DNA of 64,000 nt. It comes from Acidobacteriota bacterium (GTDB lineage: Bacteria > Acidobacteriota > UBA6911 > RPQK01 > JAJDTT01). A model generated the notes under the pieces. It worked only from the letters and a program-made list of their open reading frames with translations. It was not told where the DNA came from and made no database searches. The translations under genes were made by a program, and so were the position numbers. How positions within the stretch are numbered: position 1 is the stretch's first letter; each line of letters opens with the position of its first letter. Of this stretch, positions 36,801 to 42,807 are shown in pieces. The DNA lies in the NCBI GenBank assembly GCA_028874215.1, contig JAPPLF010000080.1:83299-147298 (forward strand), in the 5' to 3' direction.

Positions 36801-37351
36801 CCCCGGTCGGTGGTGTCGGTCTCCTTGCCATAGGGATCGTAAGAGAAACCGGGCAACGTCCGAGTGAAGGACAGACTGTGCCGGGCCCCCTGGTTGACCG
36901 CCATGGGGAGTTCCTCGATCTCCTCGACCACCCGGGTGAGGCCTGCGCTGGAGGATTGGTTGTCGACGGCCAGGGCCTGACTTTCCACCGTCACGGTGTC
37001 GACCACTTCTCCAATGGGCATGGTGATGTCGAGCGTTATGGCCAAGCCGGAAACCACGCGGACGCCCACTTGTTCGATGGTCTTGAATCCAGGGAGACTC
37101 GCGCTGATCGTATAGGACCCGATGGGCAGGCCTGGAAAAGAGTAGTCTCCCGCTTCGCTGCTGATGGTGGCAGTCTCGAGCCCGGTCGCTTCATCGCGGG
37201 CCGTCACGTCGACGCCCGGAATCCGCGCCCCCGTCTCGTCGGCGATGGCCCCGGCAATCCTGCCGAAGTTGTCCTGGGCCGATACCGGGAGGGATACCAG
37301 CAGAAGCATCAGCGGTAGGATGATCCTGACTGAAGAGAGATAAGACTGCAT
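33899..37351 (-). CDS. Oar-like TonB-dependent receptor with carboxypeptidase-regulatory domain
   Basis: The 1150-aa protein starts at the ATG at 37351, preceded by AAGGAGG at ideal spacing, and has a clear signal peptide (LPLMLLLVSLPVSAQ). Residues about 30-115 form a carboxypeptidase-regulatory domain (GRIAGAIADETGARIPGVDV, then SLPGFKTI). A plug region and a very long barrel follow (LDARQWFAADVNPHRQNEFG, split at VNP). The C-terminus ends in Trp. This matches the large Oar-type receptors abundant in Acidobacteria, thought to take up oligomers or adhere. It sits between the two haem/copper gene sets and is the only receptor of that cluster. Confidence 0.9.
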   Translation of the reverse strand: MQSYLSSVRIILPLMLLLVSLPVSAQDNFGRIAGAIADETGARIPGVDVTARDEATGLETATISSEAGDYSFPGLPIGSYTISASLPGFKTIEQVGVRVVSGLAITLDITMPIGEVVDTVTVESQALAVDNQSSSAGLTRVVEEIEELPMAVNQGARHSLSFTRTLPGFSYDPYGKETDTTDRGYIHGVVGVMSTNIDGIYSSPANNFGMREDSGLIPEVISEFRTVANVNAEHGWNMGSSVEMVMKSGTNEFHGSLFEYFRNDVLDARQWFAADVNPHRQNEFGAVVGGKIIQDRHFFLASYTGYRERRTAGGQTSTVPTALMRGGDFSEFLGGQIGTDVLGRPIMQGQIYDPATTRPDGHGGFIRDPFPGNVIPRDRISSISAAFQDGVPMPNRPGTVNNHVGPLDKGEQDIDKLTLKTDHKFTDNYKFSFGMDWHRKDVVWPGNAGYDQKINTTHLTLGKQFRYRFSNYYTVRPNVLFSLRFAGQGVPREIGKPGNTYGRDSGLTGLVTPDTPFTNIQGASGFGFLFLNLFMPEFTYPVYTDLTWVKGSHNYKFGIQGRYAAVGRNVQIFTNGNFTFSDITTGLAGGNQMDAGGNVSAFPDIALTGRGWASYLLGEVNTAFMRPSDNKRVNNRVYAIYLQDTWRATRQLTVNYGLRYNWWTPFGETYHRMGYFSPDIPNAGADGRLGALTFNGEGPGRNGRTRAYDRDWGAWSPRLGLAYALDDRTVIRAYAGITYANPGAELQGGGNVAALGWAAQPEYSSTDGGVTPAFNWNDGFPAEGLQIVASLPNLDPTLANGTAVHWIHPQDNKWTTSNNFGFGIEREVGWNLLLKGDYVGKLGRHYRLNWERNEVPPAIFRLGPVIDQPLSSPAGMATGVGVPYAGFTGSVRQASRPYPQYTGVNLRGAHGGITSYHAANISAQKRFGGGLSFLLAYTISKNIATGRGYGVFGAPGVSHEGYGGGRVRFLTPYDRPQNLALTWTWQLPFGRGQKWGADASTVLNHFIGRWRVMGWHNYMSGDPIDLGRVNRTGRGIGGGVSHGAYDPNGSQKNTLNVDAFAPENRVIGFADTRQLPDVRKFGYSTENLSILKDFQVTEGVRLEFGTEIFNVFNRAQFYSPSFSLANPSAFARYRNTALARIIQFRLRIAW

Positions 37352-37405
37352 TGTCGCGTCCTCCTTAGGGACGGAAGTGGAGTAGGTGGAAAGTGGATTC
37401 CACAA

Positions 37406-37435
37406 GATGTAGCGGACGCTACCTGATTCCGTCAA
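37406..37435 (-). promoter_or_regulatory. Candidate promoter of the Oar-like receptor with a palindrome in the spacer
   Basis: On the minus strand TTGACG (37435-37430) and TACATC (37411-37406) are separated by 18 bp. The inverted repeat GTAGCG-GA-CGCTAC (37409-37422) covers the spacer and touches the -10, a classic repressor-site position. A second TTGAC lies 11 bp further upstream. Confidence 0.4.
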
Positions 37436-37473
37436 AAAAAGTCAAGCACAAATCGTGGCCGCACTTTCTCAAA

Positions 37474-37514
37474 CTTATTGGACGGGTACATGGGCTTATT
37501 GGACGTCTACATGA
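37474..37514. repeat. Two-copy 21-bp imperfect tandem repeat
   Basis: CTTATTGGACGGGTACATGG (37474) recurs 21 bp later as CTTATTGGACGTCTACATGA (37495). The two differ at three positions. It could be a pair of regulator-binding sites in this divergent region, since 21 bp is two helical turns. Confidence 0.5.
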
Positions 37515-37657
37515 GCGGTTGATGCTAATCGGCGGGAAGGTCTCAATTCTGCTGTACAACATCCATGCCACGGCCTTGTGAGAATCTGCCGGACTGCGGT
37601 CGCAATCACGTAGAATCGGGAATCAGGCGTCTCTGTAATCTGACTGGGGGTAAGGCG

Positions 37658-39688
37658 GTGAAGCTTTACGGGCCGGATCGGCCTCTCGGGGAGAGATTCA
37701 AGGCAGGCGTGGTCTTTCCGCTCTTGATGGGGGCGTTGTTCAGCTCGATCTGGATGGGGTGCACACAACCCGACTCTCTTCAGACAGCCCCGCCGCCTCC
37801 CGAGTCAAGCGTAGAAGACTCGCTGAAAACTTATGCGCCCCGGCTGGCCGGCAGCTTGACCTTCCACCGGGACATCGCTCCCCTGGTGTTCGAGAACTGC
37901 GCGCCCTGCCACCGGCCCGGGGGATCGGGTCCGTTCAACCTGCTCGGCTACGATGACGTCAACCGCCGGCGAAATCAGATCGTCACCGTCACGCAGAGCC
38001 GTTACATGCCGCCCTGGCAACCCGAGCCGGGATACGGCGAGTTCATCGGCGAGCGCCGCCTGAATGCGGATCAGGTCGGGATGTTGTCCCAGTGGGTGGC
38101 CGAGGGGGCGATCGAAGGAAATCCGGAAAATGCCCCGGAGGTGCCGGAATGGCCGTCCGGCTGGCATCTGGGTGAGCCGGACCTGGTTCTCACCATGCCT
38201 CGGCCCTATACCTTGGCGGCTGATGGTCCGGACGTCTTCCGGATGTTCGTGATACCGGTTCCCTTGAAGTCAAGCCGTTTCGTCCGTGCCTTGGAAATAC
38301 GCCCCGGCAACTCCAAGGTGGTGCATCATGCGGTGGGACTGGTCGACACGACCCGGCGCTGCCGGAACCTGGACGCGGAGGATCCCGTTCCCGGCTTCGA
38401 AGGCATGAGGTCCACCGAGTTCGCTCGCGCCCCCGACGGCAACTTCCTGGGGTGGACGCCCGGCAAGATTCCGACGGAGAGCGCCGGAGGGAGGACCTGG
38501 CGGCTGAAGAAGGGGGCAGACCTGGTCATGGAACTGCACATGATGCCCTCCGGCAAACCGGAACCGATTCAGCCCAGCGTGGGGCTCTATTTCAGTGACG
38601 AGGCACCGGCCAAGTCCTCCTTCATCATCGGGCTGGGGGCCCGGACCATCGACATTGCCCCGGGGGAGAAGGAGTATTGGATCGAGGACAGTTATGTCCT
38701 GCCGGTGGCCGTGGAGCTTCTGGGCGTTTACCCGCATGCCCACTATCTGGGGAAACGGATGCGGGCCTTTGCACAGCTTCCCGACGGCAGCAGGCGGTGG
38801 CTCGTCTACATCAAGGAGTGGGACTTCAATTGGCAGGACGAATACGTCTACCGTGAGCCGATTTCTCTGCCGCAGGGAACCCGTCTGACCATGCAGTACA
38901 GTTACGACAACTCTGCGGAGAACATACGCAATCCCCACAATCCGCCGCGGCGGGTGGTCTACGGCCCCAATTCCAGCGATGAGATGGGTGACCTGTGGCT
39001 CCAGGTATCGGCGGAAAACAGAAATGACCTGCTGACCCTGCAGACCGACTACCGCGTCAAGGAGCGTGACCGGTTCATTGCGGGCTACCGGCACGCCTTG
39101 CAGATCAAGCCGGGGGATGCCCGGACCCATGACCACCTGGGACAGGTGCTTCAGGCGCGGGGAAGGGTTGAGGAGGCCATCGGCCACTATCGTCAAGCGC
39201 TGAAACTCCGTCCGGGTTATGCGGAGTCCCACAGCAATCTGGCGACCGCCCTGGCACAGCAGGGTCATACCGAGGAGGCGATCGGCCACTACGGGCAAGC
39301 CCTCAAGATCAAGCCGGACCTGCTCGAAGCCCACTACAACCTGGGCGGAGCCCTGCTGGCCATGGGCCGCGCCGGCCAAGCCATCGCCTCCCTGCGGCGA
39401 GCCATCCGGATCGAGCCGGAGTTTGCCAGGGCGCACAACAACTTGGGCATCGCCTTCGCTCAGCAGGAGGATTTGGCCCAGGCGCTGTTCCACTTTGAGC
39501 GGGCGGTGAGGATCGATTCGGACTTTGCGGAGGCCCGCAACAATCTTGGCAATGCGCTTCTCGCGACCGGGGATTTCAGCCGTGCCGTGTTCGAATACCG
39601 GCGCGCCCTTCAGATCGACCCCAGCTATGCGGATGCCGAGCGCAACCTGAAGCTGGCACAGGAACTGCTGCTGACTTCCCCCAATTGA
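37658..39688 (+). CDS. Lipoprotein: c-type haem + PHM-like copper monooxygenase + TPR (copy B)
   Basis: The 676-aa protein is a paralogue of the product at 31650. It has lipobox Cys35 (IWMGC), haem motif CAPCH at 81-85, and the same copper-ligand set: HH 223-224, His294 in MELHMM, HxH 360/362 in YPHAHY and Met443 in SDEMG. The C-terminal part is a different, regular TPR array (HYNLGGALLAMGRAGQAIASL) that lacks the CRxPW tail. The start is GTG 37658, aligned with the paralogue (GTGAAGCTTTAC in both). It is followed by CRTAC1-B 59 bases downstream. Confidence 0.87.
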   Translation: MKLYGPDRPLGERFKAGVVFPLLMGALFSSIWMGCTQPDSLQTAPPPPESSVEDSLKTYAPRLAGSLTFHRDIAPLVFENCAPCHRPGGSGPFNLLGYDDVNRRRNQIVTVTQSRYMPPWQPEPGYGEFIGERRLNADQVGMLSQWVAEGAIEGNPENAPEVPEWPSGWHLGEPDLVLTMPRPYTLAADGPDVFRMFVIPVPLKSSRFVRALEIRPGNSKVVHHAVGLVDTTRRCRNLDAEDPVPGFEGMRSTEFARAPDGNFLGWTPGKIPTESAGGRTWRLKKGADLVMELHMMPSGKPEPIQPSVGLYFSDEAPAKSSFIIGLGARTIDIAPGEKEYWIEDSYVLPVAVELLGVYPHAHYLGKRMRAFAQLPDGSRRWLVYIKEWDFNWQDEYVYREPISLPQGTRLTMQYSYDNSAENIRNPHNPPRRVVYGPNSSDEMGDLWLQVSAENRNDLLTLQTDYRVKERDRFIAGYRHALQIKPGDARTHDHLGQVLQARGRVEEAIGHYRQALKLRPGYAESHSNLATALAQQGHTEEAIGHYGQALKIKPDLLEAHYNLGGALLAMGRAGQAIASLRRAIRIEPEFARAHNNLGIAFAQQEDLAQALFHFERAVRIDSDFAEARNNLGNALLATGDFSRAVFEYRRALQIDPSYADAERNLKLAQELLLTSPN

Positions 39689-39710
39689 GGGGGTTCGGGT
39701 ATCCGGTTCT

Positions 39711-39735
39711 CCACTACGGAATGTGTTCGTAGTGG
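39711..39735. other. Hairpin between the copper-haem gene B and CRTAC1-B
   Basis: CCACTACG (39711-39718) pairs with CGTAGTGG (39728-39735) around a 9-base loop in the 59-base gap. It lacks a T tract, so it is more likely an mRNA-stabilising or attenuating stem than a terminator. It ends 12 bases before the start of the next gene. Confidence 0.4.
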
Positions 39736-39747
39736 GATGAGAAAAGC

Positions 39748-41562
39748 ATGGGCGCTCTCCGACGGGGTTTCCGGGTCATCCTGATCATCGACGCCCTGCT
39801 ATCCGTCTGTCTTGCCCGGAGTCCTCAGCAGGCCGCCGCTCCGGGGCAGCAAGAAGGAGATTCGACGGCCACCGAAATATTTGTGGATGCCACGCGGGAA
39901 GCGGGGATCGATTTCGTCCACTTCAACGGGATGTCGGGAGAACGCTACCTGTGCGAAATGATGGGCCCCGGCGGAGCCATGTTCGACTATGACAACGACG
40001 GCGACCTCGACCTCTACCTGGTCCAGGGCCGCATGCTCGGACCGGGAAAGACGCTGTCCGATGCCATCTTCCCTCCACCCGGTTCCGGACCGTTGATCGA
40101 CAGGCTCTTCCGAAACGACCTGCGGAAGAACAGGAGCGGCGAACGACGATTGCACTTCACCGACGTGACGGAGGAAAGCGGGATCCAGTCCCCGGGCTAC
40201 GGGATGGGCGTGGCGGCGGGAGACTTCAACAATGACGGATGGACCGACCTGTACGTGACCAATTTCGGGCCCAACCAGATGTTTCGGAACAACGGGGACG
40301 GGACCTTTACCGATGTGACCGCGGCAACCGGCACGAATGACCCGCGCTGGAGTGTCAGCGCGGCGTTCGTGGACTACGACCGGGATGGCTGGCTCGACCT
40401 TTACGTGGGCAACTACGTCGACTTCAGCTTCTCGAACCACAAGCGCTGCTTTTCTTTCTCCGACGCGGGCGGCGGCAGCGCACTTGAGTATTGCGACCCC
40501 AGCCAATACCAACCGTTGCCGGAGAGCCTGTTCCGCAACCGGGGGGATGGGACCTTTGAAGATGCCTCCCACAAGGCAACAATTGCACGGGAATCGAATG
40601 GCGCCTTGGGCGTGAGTACGGCCGACTTCAATGGCGACGGCTGGATCGACATCTACGTCGCCAATGACAAGCGGCCCAATCACCTCTGGATCAATCAAAA
40701 AGACGGCAGTTTCCGGAACGAGGCTTTGCTGAACGGATGCGCCGTCAGCGGGGAGGGTTTTTCCGAGTCCAGCATGGGTGTTGACGCCGGCGACTTTGAC
40801 AGTGACGGAGACGAAGATCTCTTCATGACCCACATGTCGCTCAACGAGAAGAACACCCTCTATGTCAACCAAGGGAAGGCGTCGTTCAAGGATGCCTCCT
40901 ACCCGAGCGGGCTGGCCCTTCCCAGCATTCCATTCACCGGATTCGGAACGGCGTTCCTGGACTACGACAATGATGGCCGGCTGGACCTTCTGGCCGTCAA
41001 TGGACACGTCAAGAATGTCGAGGCGCTGGCGCGGGCCAAGGACCCCTACCCCTTGCATCAGACCAATCAACTCTTCAGGAATCTGGGGCAGGGAAGATTT
41101 CAGGAAGTGACCCGAACTGCCGGGGCCGTGTTCGGGCTGTCGGAAGTGAGCCGCGGAGCGGCGTTCGGGGATGTGGACAACGACGGAGACACGGACGTTC
41201 TGGTCCTCAACAACAGCGGGCGGGCGCGGCTGCTGGCCAATCAATCCGGAAGCGTCAACCATTGGATAGGACTGAGGCTTGCCGGCCAGCCGCAGGGCCG
41301 GGACATGTTGGGCGCGAGAGTCGCGGTCCTGCTCCCCGAGGGCCGAACCCTGTGGCGCCGGGTCCGCTCGGACGGGAGCTACGCTTCCGCCAATGACCCC
41401 AGGGTGCTGGTCGGGCTAGGCCGGGCGGATCGAGTCGAGGCGGTGCGCGTCTACTGGCCCGACGGACGGGCGGAAGAATGGAAAGAACTGCCGATCAATA
41501 CGTATTCAATGTTGGTGCAAGGCGCAGGGACCCGGTTCTCCGTGCCGCCCGAGCGTCGATAG
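39748..41562 (+). CDS. CRTAC1-family FG-GAP/VCBS propeller with ASPIC/UnbV domain (copy B)
   Basis: The 604-aa secreted protein is clearly paralogous to copy A: HFNGMSGERYLCEMMGPGG, then DYDNDGDLDLYLVQGRMLGPG. The Asp-rich repeats recur (DFNNDGWTDLYV, DYDRDGWLDLYV, DFNGDGWIDIYV, DFDSDGDEDLFM). An ASPIC/UnbV end follows (LGARVAVLLPEG, RVLVGLGRADRV). Each repeat can bind calcium. It lies directly after the haem/copper gene on the same strand, which is the strongest hint that the two work together. A signal sequence is present (VILIIDALLSVCLA). Confidence 0.88.
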   Translation: MGALRRGFRVILIIDALLSVCLARSPQQAAAPGQQEGDSTATEIFVDATREAGIDFVHFNGMSGERYLCEMMGPGGAMFDYDNDGDLDLYLVQGRMLGPGKTLSDAIFPPPGSGPLIDRLFRNDLRKNRSGERRLHFTDVTEESGIQSPGYGMGVAAGDFNNDGWTDLYVTNFGPNQMFRNNGDGTFTDVTAATGTNDPRWSVSAAFVDYDRDGWLDLYVGNYVDFSFSNHKRCFSFSDAGGGSALEYCDPSQYQPLPESLFRNRGDGTFEDASHKATIARESNGALGVSTADFNGDGWIDIYVANDKRPNHLWINQKDGSFRNEALLNGCAVSGEGFSESSMGVDAGDFDSDGDEDLFMTHMSLNEKNTLYVNQGKASFKDASYPSGLALPSIPFTGFGTAFLDYDNDGRLDLLAVNGHVKNVEALARAKDPYPLHQTNQLFRNLGQGRFQEVTRTAGAVFGLSEVSRGAAFGDVDNDGDTDVLVLNNSGRARLLANQSGSVNHWIGLRLAGQPQGRDMLGARVAVLLPEGRTLWRRVRSDGSYASANDPRVLVGLGRADRVEAVRVYWPDGRAEEWKELPINTYSMLVQGAGTRFSVPPERR

Positions 41563-41632
41563 AGACTGGCTCAAGCGGACCGGCCCGATTCTCGGAACGT
41601 CTGCCGCGACCGGATCGTCGGTCCGACCGGGT

Positions 41633-42790
41633 TCACTGTGGCGTTCCCTGCAGGAAGCTTCCGGCATCGCGCTGCTTCTTATCGCGTTCCTGCGTGTCCA
41701 GTCTCTGAAACAGCTCCAGCTCTTTTCGAGCCTCTTCCGTCCGTCCCAGCGTCTTGTAGATCTGAGCCAACTGATAGTGGGGCTGGGGCTGGTTCGGATC
41801 CAGGGCGATGGCTCTCTGCAACGCCGCCACGCCGTCCTGTAGCCGTCCCTTGGCCACGTAGGCCGAGGACAAGGCGACGTAAGCATCGGGAATCTGATTA
41901 TCGACGCGGGTCACCGCCTCCAGATGCTGGATCGCTTCGTCGAACTTCTGGCGGTAGTTCTTGATGATTCCCAGCTCCAGATTGACGATGGGATGGTGGG
42001 GATCGATCTTCAGCTCCTTTTCCAGCACCGGCTCCGCCTTGTCGTACTGTCCCAAACCGAAGTAGAGATCACCCAGCGCGAAGTTGACCCCGGGCGCGTT
42101 GGGATTCAGGGCGACGGCTTTCTCGTATTCTTCGATGGCCTGGTTCAGACGCCCCTGGGTGGCGTAAGCCTCCGCCAGCAATTGGTGGGTGCGGAAGGAC
42201 TCCGGATCGATCTCCTCGATCCGCGAGAAGACCTGCTGGAACTTGTCGTAGGCGCTTCTGGTCCGGTTCAAGTAAGCCTGGGCCAAAGTCTGAAGTGCCT
42301 CCAGCTCCTGGGGATGTTTCTTGGTGACCTCCTCCAGGTGCTCGATACTCTCGTCAAGCCGTTGCAGAGCCAGGAAAGAGACCCCCAGGTAGACCTGCGC
42401 CTTGATGTTTTCGGGATTCTGGGAAATCGCCTGTTGGAATGCCCCGATCGCCTTCTGATAGTCATACAGGCTGTAGTGGGCGAGTCCCAGAAAGAAGTGG
42501 GCGTCGGGCAGCTTGGGTTCGAGTCTCAGCGCCTTCTCGATCGAGGCGACCGCTTCCGTGAATCTTCCCTGAAACTGATGGATCAGCCCCAACTTGGCAT
42601 GGAGAGGCGCGAACTCGGGTTGGATCGCCAGCGCTGCCCGGTAGGCCTGTTCGGCTGCGCTCCAGTCGCCGTTCTGCTCGGCGCGAGCGGCATTCTGGAG
42701 CTGTTCCTGAACCGCTGGAGGCAGTTGGACGGGTGTTCCGGCCGCCTGCATCCCCGCCAATGTCAGAAGCAACAAACTATGAATTGCCAT
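41633..42790 (-). CDS. Secreted TPR protein (TPR-D)
   Basis: The 385-aa protein has a signal peptide (LLLLTLAGMQAAG) and about nine regular TPRs (HAKLGLIHQFQGRFTEAVAS, HFFLGLAHYSLYDYQKAIGA and so on) with no C-terminal special module. It is unrelated to the CRxPW-tail type. It follows the SCO-CRTAC1 gene by 17 bases on the same strand and probably forms an operon with it. It ends convergently, 70 bases from the CRTAC1-B gene. Confidence 0.85.
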   Translation of the reverse strand: MAIHSLLLLTLAGMQAAGTPVQLPPAVQEQLQNAARAEQNGDWSAAEQAYRAALAIQPEFAPLHAKLGLIHQFQGRFTEAVASIEKALRLEPKLPDAHFFLGLAHYSLYDYQKAIGAFQQAISQNPENIKAQVYLGVSFLALQRLDESIEHLEEVTKKHPQELEALQTLAQAYLNRTRSAYDKFQQVFSRIEEIDPESFRTHQLLAEAYATQGRLNQAIEEYEKAVALNPNAPGVNFALGDLYFGLGQYDKAEPVLEKELKIDPHHPIVNLELGIIKNYRQKFDEAIQHLEAVTRVDNQIPDAYVALSSAYVAKGRLQDGVAALQRAIALDPNQPQPHYQLAQIYKTLGRTEEARKELELFQRLDTQERDKKQRDAGSFLQGTPQ

Positions 42791-42807
42791 AACTCAGCTA
42801 CTACAGC

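Larger units (their letters stand above)
37352..37657. other. Divergent promoter region
   Basis: The 306 bases separate the Oar-like receptor gene from the second haem/copper lipoprotein gene. The receptor-proximal part carries a promoter with a palindrome (37406-37435), and 37474-37514 is a 21-bp imperfect tandem repeat. Around 37585-37657 the sequence resembles the leader of the first haem/copper gene, consistent with duplication including upstream DNA. I see no gene in it. Confidence 0.5.

Noticed and set aside
34226-37318. A 1030-codon open frame on the plus strand opposite the Oar-like receptor
   Set aside because: It is the antisense shadow of a GC-rich coding gene. Its product is full of His, Gly and Arg with no domain, and the minus-strand gene has a signal peptide, ribosome site and domains.
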